Source of the DNA: Nevskia sp.
GTDB lineage: Bacteria > Pseudomonadota > Gammaproteobacteria > Nevskiales > Nevskiaceae
Direction of reading: 5' to 3'
NCBI RefSeq assembly: GCF_023266035.1
Contig: NZ_JAHFRY010000030.1
Coordinates: forward strand, 1-36,332
DNA: 36,332 bases
In this document: positions 8,456 through 17,574 of the stretch, in pieces
Layout of the letters: each line of letters begins with the position of its first letter
Position numbering within the stretch: position 1 is the first letter of the stretch
Notes under the pieces: generated by a model
Told to the model about the DNA's origin: nothing
Databases searched by the model: none
Seen by the model: the letters and a program-made list of their open reading frames with translations, nothing else
Made by a program: the position numbers and the translations under genes

Positions 8456-10021
8456 ATGACCCTGCTGACCCCGCGCCGCGCCCTGCTGTCCGTCTCCGAC
8501 AAGTCCGGCATCGTCGAACTGGCGACCGCCCTGTCCGCCCGCGGCATCGAGCTGCTGTCGACCGGCGGCACCTTCAAGCTGCTGCGCGAAAAAGGCGTGG
8601 CGGTCACCGAAGTGTCGACCCACACCGGTTTCCCGGAAATGATGGATGGCCGGGTCAAGACCCTGCATCCGAAGATCCACGGCGGCCTGCTCGGCCGGCG
8701 CGGCACCGATGATGCGGTGATGGCCGAACACGGCATCGCGGCGATCGACATCCTGGTGCTGAACCTTTACCCGTTCGAAGCAACGGTCGCCAAGCCTGGC
8801 CACACGTTTGACGAAGCGATCGAGAACATCGACATCGGCGGCCCGGCGATGCTGCGCTCGGCGGCGAAGAATCATGCCGACGTCGCGGTGGTCACCAAGG
8901 CCTCGCAGTACGCCGAGCTGCTCGCCGAACTCGACCGCGAAGGCGGCATCACGAAAGCGACGCGCTTCAAGCTCGCCGTCGCCGCGTTCAACGGCGTGGC
9001 CGCCTACGACGCCGCGATCAGCGACTACCTGTCGGCGATCCAGCCGGACGGCAGCCGCGCGGAGTTTCCGGCGCAGGCCAGCGGCTGCTTCGAGAAGGTG
9101 ATGGACCTGCGCTACGGCGAGAACCCGCATCAGCAGGCCGCGTTCTATCGCGACCTGCATCCGGCGGCCGGCACGCTCGCGACCTTCCAGCAACTGCAGG
9201 GCAAGGAGCTGAGCTACAACAACATCGCCGATGCCGATTCCGCCTGGGAATGCGTGCGCAGCTTCGTCAAACCGGCCTGCGTGATCGTCAAGCACGCCAA
9301 CCCCTGCGGCGTCGCGGTCAGCCTGGATGGCATCGGCCAGGCCTATGAACTGGCCTACCAGACCGATCCGACTTCGGCCTTCGGCGGCATCATCGCCTTC
9401 AACCGTGAAGTCGATGCCGCAACCGCCGCCAGCATCGTCGGCCGTCAGTTCGTCGAAGTGCTGCTCGCCTACGGCTACACGCCGGAAGCGCTCGAGGTGC
9501 TGAAAGCCAAGGCCAACGTCCGCGTGCTGGTGATTCCGCAAGGCGACGGCCGCAACAGCCATGACACCAAGCGCGTCGGCTCCGGCCTGCTGATCCAGAC
9601 CGCCGACAACCGGATGATCACCGAGGCCGAGCTGAAGGTCGTCACCAAGCGAGCGCCGACCGAAGCCGAGCTGCATGACCTGATCTTTGCCTGGAAGGTC
9701 GCCAAGTTCGTGAAGTCGAACGCCATCGTCTACGCGAAGAATCGCCAGACCATCGGCGTCGGCGCCGGCCAGATGAGCCGCGTCTACTCGGCGAAGATTG
9801 CCGGCATCAAGGCGGCGGACGAGAAGCTCGTGGTTGCCGGTTCGGTGATGGCCAGCGATGCCTTCTTCCCGTTCCGTGACGGCATCGATGCCGCAGCAGC
9901 AGCCGGCATCGTCGCGGTGATCCAGCCGGGCGGCTCGATGCGCGACCTTGAGGTGATCGCCGCTGCCGACGAAGCCGGCATGGCGATGGTGTTCACCGGG
10001 GTTCGCCACTTCCGGCACTGA
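8456..10021 (+). CDS. purH: Bifunctional AICAR formyltransferase / IMP cyclohydrolase
   Basis: 521 residues; the E. coli protein has 529. Performs the last two steps of IMP synthesis. The N-terminal cyclohydrolase domain shows [20 protein letters not shown] and [17 protein letters not shown]. The C-terminal formyltransferase domain shows [15 protein letters not shown] and the catalytic [10 protein letters not shown], then [12 protein letters not shown] and the C-terminal [10 protein letters not shown]. All expected motifs are intact. The usual neighbour purD is not downstream. A CoA-transferase family gene starts five bases after the stop instead. Confidence 0.97.
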   Translation: MTLLTPRRALLSVSDKSGIVELATALSARGIELLSTGGTFKLLREKGVAVTEVSTHTGFPEMMDGRVKTLHPKIHGGLLGRRGTDDAVMAEHGIAAIDILVLNLYPFEATVAKPGHTFDEAIENIDIGGPAMLRSAAKNHADVAVVTKASQYAELLAELDREGGITKATRFKLAVAAFNGVAAYDAAISDYLSAIQPDGSRAEFPAQASGCFEKVMDLRYGENPHQQAAFYRDLHPAAGTLATFQQLQGKELSYNNIADADSAWECVRSFVKPACVIVKHANPCGVAVSLDGIGQAYELAYQTDPTSAFGGIIAFNREVDAATAASIVGRQFVEVLLAYGYTPEALEVLKAKANVRVLVIPQGDGRNSHDTKRVGSGLLIQTADNRMITEAELKVVTKRAPTEAELHDLIFAWKVAKFVKSNAIVYAKNRQTIGVGAGQMSRVYSAKIAGIKAADEKLVVAGSVMASDAFFPFRDGIDAAAAAGIVAVIQPGGSMRDLEVIAAADEAGMAMVFTGVRHFRH

Positions 10022-10026
10022 TCGAG

Positions 10027-11952
10027 ATGAATGAGCGCCTGACTGACTCCGAGGCTTGTGTCGACGCGATTCTCGCGCGGCTCGGCAAGCACATCGTGCT
10101 CGGTGCGCCGCTCGGCATCGGCAAGCCGAATGCGCTGCTCAATGCGCTGTACCGGCGCGCGCAGCAGGATTCGTCGATCTCGCTCGACATCATTACGGCG
10201 CTATCGCTGAATCCGCCGCAGGGCAAATCGGAACTCGAAGAGCGTTTCCTCGCGCCGGTGCGCGAACGGGTCTGGCCGAACTACCCGCGCCTCGAATATC
10301 TCGATGCCGTCGACGCCCGCGCCTTGCCGCCGAACATCCGGGTGATCGAGTTCTACTTGCGCGCGGCCAGCCAGCTCGGCAATCCGATCGCCCAGCAGGA
10401 CTACATCAGCACCAACTACACGCAGGTGGCGCGCGACATGCTCGTGCGCGGCGCCAATCTGCTGGTGCAGGCGATCGCCCTGCGCGTCGACAGCGATGGC
10501 CGGCAGCGCCTGAGCCTGTCCGGCAATCCGGACGTGAGCTTGCCGCTGCTGCGCGAGCTCGAAGCCGGCCCGAAGAACTGGCTCGCCGTCGGCCAGATCA
10601 ATCGCCAGCTGCCCTGGTTCGGCCGGAACGCGGAAATCGCCGAGCAGCGTTTCGATCTGGTGCTCGATGATCCCGCGCTCGACCACGCGCCGTTCGCGGT
10701 GCCGCATGAACCGGTCGGCACCGCCGAGTGGGCGATCGGCCTGCGCGCGAGTGCCCTGGTGGCTGACGGCGGGACGCTGCAGGTCGGCATCGGCGCGCTC
10801 GGCGATGCCGCCTGCCATTCCTTGCGTCTGCGGGAGCGCGACAGCGACCGCTATCGAGACGCGCTAAGCGCGATCGGCCGCAGCCCGATGATCGACAGCA
10901 TCGGCGGTGACGGACGCTTCGAACGCGGGCTGTACGTTGCCAGCGAGCTGATCTCGAACCCGTTGTTTGCCCTGTTCGAGGACGGCATCGTGCGCCGCCG
11001 GGTGTTCGAGGACGAAGCTCTGCAAACGGCGATCAACGACGGCAGCGCCGCCGAACCGGCGACCGGCGGCACCGCGCTGCAGGGCGCGTTCTTCATCGGC
11101 CCGGGCGATTTCTACCAGCGCCTGAGGGCACTGGACGAGGATCGCCGCGATCTGGTCGACATGACCGGCGTCGATGAAGTCAACGCGGTCTACAAGAGCT
11201 GGTCGCTGGAACGTGCACAGCGCCGCCATGCGCGCTTCATCAACATCACGATGAAGGTCACGCTGCTCGGCGCGGCGGTCTCCGATCAGCTCGGCAATGG
11301 TCAGGTGGTGTCCGGTGTCGGCGGCCAGCATGACTTCGTCGCGATGTCGCACCAGTTGCCGGACGCTCGCTCGATTCTGCTGCTGAAGTCCGTGCGCGGT
11401 GGCAGCGACGGCAAGCCGCTGGAATCGAATCTGGTCTGGGAATTCCCGCACGCGACCATTGCCCGCCACGAGCGCGACATCGTCATCACCGAATACGGCG
11501 TTGCCGATCTGCGTGGCAAGACCGACCGCGAATGCATCGAAGCCCTGCTGGCGATCGCCGACAGCCGCCTGCAGCAGCCACTGGCAGAACAGGCCCAGCG
11601 CGCCGGCAAGCTGCCGCGCAGCTATCGGGTACCCGAGGCCAGCCGCCAGAACCTGCCGCAAAATCTCGCCGCGGCGCTGGCCCCGTTCCAGATATCCGGC
11701 CTACTGCCGAAGCTGCCGTTCGGCAACGATCTGACCGATGCCGAACTGGCGCTGGCAGCGAAGCTCGGCAAGCTCAAGACCGCCTCATCGACCTGGAAAG
11801 GACGCCTGCAATTGCTCGGTGCCTTCCTGGCGCCGGCCGATGCCGGGCAGGCCGACATCGCCGCCGCCTTGAAGCATCTGCAACTGAGCGCACCGGCTTC
11901 CGGCAAGGAACGACGGCTGGCTCGACTGGTGCGCGCCGCCTGGCGGCTGTAG
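10027..11952 (+). CDS. Acetyl-CoA hydrolase/transferase family protein (long form)
   Basis: 641 residues. The C-terminal half carries the family signatures [33 protein letters not shown] and [17 protein letters not shown], which place it with acetyl-CoA hydrolase / 4-hydroxybutyrate CoA-transferase proteins. Ordinary members are about 430-500 residues. This form has an insertion of roughly 150 residues in the middle and a C-terminal extension, so the substrate is uncertain. It could move CoA between acetate or another short acid and an acyl-CoA, or simply hydrolyse it. ATG 10027 lies five bases after the purH stop, so translation is probably coupled, although no metabolic link to purine synthesis is known. 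It ends near the edge of the A+T-richer segment. Confidence 0.82.
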   Translation: MNERLTDSEACVDAILARLGKHIVLGAPLGIGKPNALLNALYRRAQQDSSISLDIITALSLNPPQGKSELEERFLAPVRERVWPNYPRLEYLDAVDARALPPNIRVIEFYLRAASQLGNPIAQQDYISTNYTQVARDMLVRGANLLVQAIALRVDSDGRQRLSLSGNPDVSLPLLRELEAGPKNWLAVGQINRQLPWFGRNAEIAEQRFDLVLDDPALDHAPFAVPHEPVGTAEWAIGLRASALVADGGTLQVGIGALGDAACHSLRLRERDSDRYRDALSAIGRSPMIDSIGGDGRFERGLYVASELISNPLFALFEDGIVRRRVFEDEALQTAINDGSAAEPATGGTALQGAFFIGPGDFYQRLRALDEDRRDLVDMTGVDEVNAVYKSWSLERAQRRHARFINITMKVTLLGAAVSDQLGNGQVVSGVGGQHDFVAMSHQLPDARSILLLKSVRGGSDGKPLESNLVWEFPHATIARHERDIVITEYGVADLRGKTDRECIEALLAIADSRLQQPLAEQAQRAGKLPRSYRVPEASRQNLPQNLAAALAPFQISGLLPKLPFGNDLTDAELALAAKLGKLKTASSTWKGRLQLLGAFLAPADAGQADIAAALKHLQLSAPASGKERRLARLVRAAWRL

Positions 11953-12091
11953 GGCTTTAACCATCGGCGACTTGATTGTTGACGATACCGGCAGCTTCAT
12001 CGGTGATCCAACCACCAGGTCACGGCGGCAGGCAGATTCCCTAGTACCTATTAGCCCAGTTGCGGTGCCTGCACTTGTAGGATCGGCTTAT

Positions 12092-15000
12092 CTAGCTCTT
12101 TCCCTCGGACCAACGACGCGCCGCGATTTCCGCATCTTCTAGCTCGTCCTTCCGCCGCCAATAGCCGTGCTTCTCAATAAGCCGACGCGCTTCAACAAGA
12201 TCGGCTAGAGGTGATTGCCAAGGATATTGCTCTCCCTCCGCTTTCAGATGGGGAACGCCAAATAGCCGGGCGCGATACAAATGAATGTCGGCCAGCAAGA
12301 GGGGCATCGGACCACCCTCGGCTATTTCCCAAGCTTCGTCGAGGTCGCTTTGGGCGCTATTGAAACCAATGCGCGTGCCCGCGAGGCCGCTCAACCAAGC
12401 GCGAGCCAAGAGGCCGAGCGTAAGAAATTTACTCTGACCGGCTCGTCTGAAGCCTTCCACAATCTCTTGGAAAAAAAAATGAAAACTATCAAGAGGTCGC
12501 CGTTGTAAAACGCATGCAAGAAAAGCCGCTCGATCGCCTGACAACTGCAAGAATGGAGTTTGAAGTAACGGCATTTTAGTATCGTCCATTACTTGGACAG
12601 TTTGTAAGACACGCTGACAAACTTCTTGGCACTTGCCAACCAGAGGGAATGGATCGATTTTCTCTTGAAGTCCCAGCACAAACTTCCATGCTAAAAGCTC
12701 TGCAGGAGCAAGAATTAGATCACAATACTGCAATCCGGGAACGGAATATAAAAACCGAAAACTACGCACGTCCCTAGACTGAATAGTCTCAGCCTCGCGA
12801 AATCTATGCATCGCTCCAATACTATCACCGGCTTGGTGGAGGGAATCTCCAAGAGATGCGACATTGATGGAGTATGTAGCTGTCTCTTCTTCATTAAACC
12901 TAGCGTATTTTACTGATTGCTCAGCCCACTCTACTGATTGCCTAACGCCGCCAACCGCACGCTCGATCTCGCTCAGATTATTGGCAATAGTCGCTGCTCT
13001 TTTCCAAGCCCTTTGCTCGATACGCGAACTCAAAGCCATCTGAATTGGCTTGCGAGCCTCAGCCAACCGACTCAGCGCTTGCAGGCAAATCGCAACCTCA
13101 TTCAATAGCCAATCTCGTGAAGGTTGTGTCAGCAAGAGCGAAGGTTCATCCCACTGGCGATCGAAGAAGCAAGCTACGGCACCCAAATCTGAGGAAAACG
13201 CACCGAGTCTGTTTGCGGAGTAGCCTTCGTCACTTTGTTTGATACGTTTCAGATAGACCTTGTGGAACGCCTCTTCCTGCAAGCCGGCACAACAACCGTG
13301 GGCAATAGCCTGATAAAAAGGTTGCAGATCGCCGAGAGAGGGGTTTACCGGATGCGGCGTGGTTGCACATAGCAGTTTGTAAAGCCGTCTGTGCCCTGAT
13401 TGCCACGCCTCCGGGCTTTCCAGCAGAAAGAGGCGCCCGAAGTACTCACGCAGGAAGGGATGAGTATCCAGCGCAAGTAATGAACCGGCTGAATCCCGAA
13501 TCACGGTAAGTAGCTTGGCATTCTCCAATCTACTGAGCAACAGATTTAGCTTTACCCCGCTTATACCAACCAGGGTTTCATTCAATCCTGGGACAGCCGG
13601 CAGGCTTAGCAACTCATTGATGCAGCTAGCCGCCGCCGGGCGATCAAATAATCCAACGAGGCGCAGCATCGAAAGCGCTTGCTCGCCTTTCTCGCCTCCT
13701 GCTTCAAACCAGCGAACATAAGCGTCCATTACGCGAAAGCAACGACCGCCTTGCTGCTCAGCATCCGCTTCCCCAAGCTTCACGAGGTCGCGCTTGCGGA
13801 CATCGCCAGCATGAGCGTCGCGCAGGTAGCTGCCGAGCAAGTTCAAGCTAAGGGCGTGTCCCTTCACGTCTTCCACAAGTGCCGCCAACTCCCCGTTCAT
13901 CCCTTTTACGCCGAGCTTCTCGAGCAGACCGATACCTGCGCTCAGTGACAGGCGAGCCAGCTTTTCCTCTGGCGCCGTCGTCTGCCAATAAGCCCGTAAA
14001 TCTGGGATGGAATACCGCGTAGTAAGAACACATAGACCCAGATTGATTGCGGCCAATCCTTTAAGCAGGACGGCAATGCCCTGATCCTTGAACTCGCCTG
14101 GTGTCGGGGAAGCAGGTCCATGTTGCAGAGGCTCTAAACCGTCGAGTATCAGTAGAGCTCGTCGCTCACCGATGATCTGCGCCAACCGCTTGCCCTTGTC
14201 GAATACGCTCTGCGCGCTACTCGCCATGTCAGCGTCGCCGAAGAAAGTGAGGGCTGCAGCGAGAAACAGATCACTTGAGGCCGTGGTCTGCTCGCGCGTG
14301 CCCTGACTGTAGAAAGACCACGCGAAGACCGCATCGCAACCCGGCCAGCCTTGATGAGCCAACTCCGCCGCCCACTTCGCGACCAATGACGTCTTTCCTT
14401 CACCACCCAATGCTACGAATGTCAGGACATGCGGCCGCTTGTTCTCACCCCGCTCCACCTTTCCCCAAGCGTCGGCGAGTCGGCTGACTTCCATCTCGCG
14501 GCCAATGAGTTCATCCGGCGCGTACTTGACGATCCGGTCGATGTCTATTTTTCTAGCTTTTGATGGTTGGGCGCCATCGAAGGTCAGAGGTACGCCGACT
14601 TGCCGAGCCTTGGTCCTAAGCGCACCTACAGGGGACGGTTGTATACCCGACTGCCCCAGCAAGAAGTCGTAAAGGCGTTCGTACTCGTCAGATGACGTCA
14701 GTGCGTAGCAAGTACCCGAGCGTAGCGGCTCGGGAATAAACTCCTTTCCGTCGTCAGATAACAAGATCGGGACAAATTTCAATGTCCGACTACGGGCGTC
14801 ATATAGCGCCTGAGTAATCAATGCTCCCTCCCAATCGGCACCCTTACCCCGACCTGGTTCTTCGTGCCCACGGAAGCGCCGGTAGTAAGTCTGAGTGCAT
14901 ACGACGAGTACGAAGTCCGCATTATCAAGCTGATCGAGCATCCAGCGCGGCCAGCCTTGTTCTGGCGACCCTTCTACGTACAGGTCAAGAATCGTCTCGA

Positions 15001-15106
15001 CTCCCTCTGACCGAAGCCGTTCGGATAGCTGCAGAACCGTCTCTTTATGCAGATCGGAATCATGGCTGTAGCTAATGAAGACTTTTCTTTTGTTCATGTC
15101 TGACAC
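12092..15106 (-). CDS. SEFIR-STAND ATPase-TPR protein, candidate anti-phage sensor/effector
   Basis: 1004 residues in three parts. Residues 7-150 are a SEFIR (TIR-like) domain: KVFISYSHDSDLHKE, then DLYVEGSPEQGWPRWM and ADFVLVVCTQTYYRRF, with DWEGALITQ carrying Glu93, a candidate catalytic or structural acid. Residues about 195-430 are a STAND/NB-ARC-like NTPase: GRE at 202-204, P-loop GGEGKTS (234-240), Walker B RALLILDGLE (316-325), sensor-like LTTRYS (361-366) and GHALSLNLLG (416-425). The remaining half is helical with TPR-like units, clearest at about 680-800. In bacterial immunity such proteins use the repeats to sense a phage product and the NTPase to assemble the N-terminal effector. 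SEFIR effectors have been linked to NAD depletion. The GTG at 15106 has GAGA five bases upstream; ATG 15097 is the alternative. G+C is clearly lower than in the neighbours. Confidence 0.87.
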   Translation of the reverse strand: MSDMNKRKVFISYSHDSDLHKETVLQLSERLRSEGVETILDLYVEGSPEQGWPRWMLDQLDNADFVLVVCTQTYYRRFRGHEEPGRGKGADWEGALITQALYDARSRTLKFVPILLSDDGKEFIPEPLRSGTCYALTSSDEYERLYDFLLGQSGIQPSPVGALRTKARQVGVPLTFDGAQPSKARKIDIDRIVKYAPDELIGREMEVSRLADAWGKVERGENKRPHVLTFVALGGEGKTSLVAKWAAELAHQGWPGCDAVFAWSFYSQGTREQTTASSDLFLAAALTFFGDADMASSAQSVFDKGKRLAQIIGERRALLILDGLEPLQHGPASPTPGEFKDQGIAVLLKGLAAINLGLCVLTTRYSIPDLRAYWQTTAPEEKLARLSLSAGIGLLEKLGVKGMNGELAALVEDVKGHALSLNLLGSYLRDAHAGDVRKRDLVKLGEADAEQQGGRCFRVMDAYVRWFEAGGEKGEQALSMLRLVGLFDRPAAASCINELLSLPAVPGLNETLVGISGVKLNLLLSRLENAKLLTVIRDSAGSLLALDTHPFLREYFGRLFLLESPEAWQSGHRRLYKLLCATTPHPVNPSLGDLQPFYQAIAHGCCAGLQEEAFHKVYLKRIKQSDEGYSANRLGAFSSDLGAVACFFDRQWDEPSLLLTQPSRDWLLNEVAICLQALSRLAEARKPIQMALSSRIEQRAWKRAATIANNLSEIERAVGGVRQSVEWAEQSVKYARFNEEETATYSINVASLGDSLHQAGDSIGAMHRFREAETIQSRDVRSFRFLYSVPGLQYCDLILAPAELLAWKFVLGLQEKIDPFPLVGKCQEVCQRVLQTVQVMDDTKMPLLQTPFLQLSGDRAAFLACVLQRRPLDSFHFFFQEIVEGFRRAGQSKFLTLGLLARAWLSGLAGTRIGFNSAQSDLDEAWEIAEGGPMPLLLADIHLYRARLFGVPHLKAEGEQYPWQSPLADLVEARRLIEKHGYWRRKDELEDAEIAARRWSEGKS

Positions 15107-15240
15107 AGCTATCTCACTGGCAACGACTTCAGTTTATTCGGAATTCGGGCACGTCCGAATGACTGCGGAATCCAACTACCTTAGCCCCGTACCTGTCAAT
15201 AAAACTCGGCGCTTAGAAGCCCCGAATTGCGAAGCAGGTC

Positions 15241-15270
15241 ATCGCCGCCGTAGCAGCGCACGGCGGCGAT
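15241..15270 (-). terminator. Hairpin after the 5'-nucleotidase gene
   Basis: ATCGCCGCCGT and ACGGCGGCGAT form a perfect 11-bp stem with an 8-base loop, 30 bases past the stop of the minus-strand gene at 15301. No T-run follows, so termination strength is doubtful. It also marks the right edge of the A+T-richer segment containing the SEFIR gene. Confidence 0.45.
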
Positions 15271-15300
15271 AGCTATTAGCAGGAAGGCGTAATGGGCCTG

Positions 15301-16242
15301 CTACAGCTTCCGGTTCAGCGAACCGAACGGGATGTGCACGCAGGGCAGCGCGGCAGCGGCCGGCGTGAGATGGCTCTGCTGGTCGTCGAAGAAGATGTGC
15401 GGCCTGAGTATTTCGAGGACGCGGCGCTTCTCGACGCCGCCGAGGAAGAAGGCCTCGTTGACGACCACATCCCAGTTTCTCATCGTGGTGATCACCCGCT
15501 CGTGCGCCGGCGCATTGCGCGCGGTGACGATGGCGACTCTCAGCTTGCGCACGTAGCTGCGATCGTCCATCACCTTCTGTTCTTCCAGCGCCTGGATCTT
15601 GCGCAGCTTGTGCAGAAACGGCGCCAGCGGACCGGGGCTCAAGGGAATGCCGGCGTTGCGCTGCTCGTGCTCGTGGAAGCCGACGAGGCCGCTGGCCTGG
15701 AAGACGGCTTCCGATTGATCGTCGGCGAGCACGCCATCGAAATCGAAGGCGATGCGCAGTTCGTCGTCGCCGTCCTCGTCGACGAAACTCGAATCGAGCA
15801 CATCGATCACTTGGCCCGCCGCATGGCCGGCGGCGTTGGCCTCACGAACATCGATCTCGTTTGCCGACAGGAACAGGCTGATGCTCAGCGCATCGATGAA
15901 GCGATGCGGCGAACGCCCCTGCAGGAACACCGCGCGGCTGATGCCGAGGCCGTGGGACTTGATCGAATCCATGACCCGCAGGCCGGTGTCGGGATCGTTC
16001 TTCGACAGCAGGATGACCTCGACCAGCGGGTCGTCCGTCGGGCTCAGATCATTCAGCGACAGCAGCCGCTTGATGAACGGGAAGGCGACACCCGGCGCCA
16101 GGGTCTGGGTGCGATTTTCCAGCTGGTAAGCGCGATAGGCGGCCTCGCCTTCCCTGCGGAAAACCTGATCGGCCTCGCCGAGATCGAACAGCGCGCTGGA
16201 AGCCAGTCCGATGACCAGGCGGGTATCGAGTTCGTAGGACAT
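15301..16242 (-). CDS. Cytosolic 5'-nucleotidase (NT5C1-like family)
   Basis: 313 residues, close to the usual length of the bacterial 5'-nucleotidase family. It would dephosphorylate nucleoside monophosphates in the cytoplasm. The N-terminal LVIGLASSALFDLGEAD and the segment GVAFPFIKRLLSLN are family signatures. The haloacid-dehalogenase-type motif I is RIAFDFDGVLADDQSE, with both Asp residues present. VAIVTARNAPAHERV and PHIFFDDQQSHL provide the later HAD motifs. It has its own gap upstream containing a CAGTGGTCAG-type repeat. Physiological substrate is not determinable here. Confidence 0.9.
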   Translation of the reverse strand: MSYELDTRLVIGLASSALFDLGEADQVFRREGEAAYRAYQLENRTQTLAPGVAFPFIKRLLSLNDLSPTDDPLVEVILLSKNDPDTGLRVMDSIKSHGLGISRAVFLQGRSPHRFIDALSISLFLSANEIDVREANAAGHAAGQVIDVLDSSFVDEDGDDELRIAFDFDGVLADDQSEAVFQASGLVGFHEHEQRNAGIPLSPGPLAPFLHKLRKIQALEEQKVMDDRSYVRKLRVAIVTARNAPAHERVITTMRNWDVVVNEAFFLGGVEKRRVLEILRPHIFFDDQQSHLTPAAAALPCVHIPFGSLNRKL

Positions 16243-16250
16243 CGGCTTCG

Positions 16251-16341
16251 CAGTGGTCAGTGATCAGTGACTGGTGGTCAGTGAAGCAGAACCGGCGCTG
16301 ACTTGCTGAACTGGCCACTGATCACCGGCCACAGACCACTG
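16251..16341. repeat. CAGTG-rich inverted repeat between the DUF4097 and nucleotidase genes
   Basis: The left side (16251-16283) is built from CAGTGGTCAGTGATCAGTG and a further GGTGGTCAGTG. The right side (16309-16341) ends CACAGACCACTG, the imperfect complement of the start. It fills almost the whole 100-base gap and could fold into a hairpin when transcribed. No second copy was found in the window. Confidence 0.6.
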
Positions 16342-16342
16342 C

Positions 16343-17533
16343 CTATTTCCTCTCGACGCGAATATCGCCGCTGAAGCTCGACAGCTCGATGCGCGCGCCG
16401 CGGCCATCGCCCCAGACGTATTCGCGCTTCTTGCTGCTGTGGTTCTCGACCGTGGTCGCACCTTCGCAGTGCACATCGCCGCTGAAGCTTTTCAACAGCG
16501 CGGTGCCGTTCAGGCTCTGCGGCACGATCATGGTGATCTCGCCGGACAAGGTCTGGCCACCGACCTGGGCGCTGTCGGTGAGCGCGACATCGAGGCGCAG
16601 GTCACCGCTGACCGACTTCAGCTTCAGATCGGAAAACTTGCCGCCGCGCCGCAACTCGATGTTGCCGGAGACCGTTTCCAGACTTAAGCCGCCGCTGAGG
16701 CCTTCGAGATCGAGATCGCCGCTGATGCTGTTCAGGCGGGTATTGGTCGACGGTGCCTTCAGCTTCACGTCGCCGCTGACCGTCTGCACGGAGACTTCGC
16801 TGGAGGCGAGCGCCAGCGCGATATCGCCGCTGACCGTGTTGACCTTGACCGGCCCCTTGCTGCCGTTGACGACGACATCGGCGCTGACCGTTTCCAGCTC
16901 GACCCGGGCATTGGTCGGCACTCGCAGTTCGAGCACGGTGTCGTGGCCGTTGCGGCTCTTCTTCGGCAGCCGCACGACCAGGTTCAGTTCGTTGGAGTCG
17001 CCGCTGATTTCGAGCTTGTCGTCACTGCTGCCGAGCCGGCCGCCGATGCTGACTTCGTTGCGGTCCCAGGTGGTGACTTCGATGATGCCGGCGACGTTGT
17101 TGACCGACACCCTGCCGTTCGATTTCAGGCCGCGGGTTTCGTCGATGACCGGGCCGCTGGAATCGCTGCTGTAGCGCTCGGCATAGCGTGCCGAGGCGCT
17201 GCCGGCTCCTGCCTCGGCTTGGGCTTCGGCCGCGGCGATCATCGCGTCGAGACGATCCGAGTCGGCCAGATGCTTGAGTTCGTCCAGATGCTCCAGCGCT
17301 TCCAGTTCGGCCAGCTTGCCGAGTTCCTGCAGGCCTTCGAGGCTGTGCATCACCTCGCGCTCGATATGGCCTTGCAGCTCGCTGCTGAACGGCGCCGCAT
17401 CGGCCGCCGGAGCGCCGGGTGCGGCGGCACGAACCGCTCCGGCGGCGAATAGAAGTGCAGCGGCCAGGATCATGATCTGGAGGGCGCTTGGGGGAGCTGC
17501 AAGCCCGGCCCGGGGCAGCGTGGAATACGACAT
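16343..17533 (-). CDS. DUF4097-family secreted beta-strand repeat protein
   Basis: 396 residues. A hydrophobic signal segment lies at about 19-37 (IMILAAALLFAAGAVRAAA). A charged helical region with many Glu/Leu residues (about 50-110) follows. Residues from about 140 to the end consist of short beta strands repeating the turn VSGD, ISGD, FSGD or a variant about nine or ten times, as in the DUF4097 (putative adhesin-like) family. The function of the family is not established. The start at 17533 has GAGGAA eight bases upstream. In-frame ATGs at 17554 and 17578 are possible; the latter overlaps the preceding stop as ATGA. It is the last gene of a sigma/anti-sigma operon, so it is probably made in response to that sigma factor. 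Confidence 0.85.
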   Translation of the reverse strand: MSYSTLPRAGLAAPPSALQIMILAAALLFAAGAVRAAAPGAPAADAAPFSSELQGHIEREVMHSLEGLQELGKLAELEALEHLDELKHLADSDRLDAMIAAAEAQAEAGAGSASARYAERYSSDSSGPVIDETRGLKSNGRVSVNNVAGIIEVTTWDRNEVSIGGRLGSSDDKLEISGDSNELNLVVRLPKKSRNGHDTVLELRVPTNARVELETVSADVVVNGSKGPVKVNTVSGDIALALASSEVSVQTVSGDVKLKAPSTNTRLNSISGDLDLEGLSGGLSLETVSGNIELRRGGKFSDLKLKSVSGDLRLDVALTDSAQVGGQTLSGEITMIVPQSLNGTALLKSFSGDVHCEGATTVENHSSKKREYVWGDGRGARIELSSFSGDIRVERK

Positions 17534-17574
17534 GACAGGGTTCCTCGAATTCATGGAAGTTGCACGGCCCAATT

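Noticed and set aside
7901-10018. A 705-codon minus-strand frame opposite prmA-fis-purH
   Set aside because: It spans three unrelated well-supported genes and the inverted repeat, has no recognisable domains, and is an antisense shadow.
15136-15160. ATTCGG-N13-CCGAAT palindrome upstream of the SEFIR gene as an operator
   Set aside because: Arms are only six bases, there is no second copy, and no regulator gene is adjacent. Kept as a note, not a feature.
15194-15199. TTGACA on the minus strand upstream of the SEFIR gene as a promoter
   Set aside because: The -35 hexamer is perfect but no acceptable -10 lies 16-18 bases downstream.
12048-15280. CTATTAGC at 12048-12055 and 15273-15280 as a target-site duplication flanking the SEFIR gene
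   Set aside because: An 8-base match between two gaps of 140-200 bases is expected by chance about once in two or three such comparisons. No inverted terminal repeats or transposase accompany it.
16439-17400. Regular SGD-coding DNA in the DUF4097 gene as a CRISPR-like or tandem DNA repeat
   Set aside because: The periodicity is in the protein (short strands with VSGD turns). The DNA units differ in length and sequence and lie inside an open gene.
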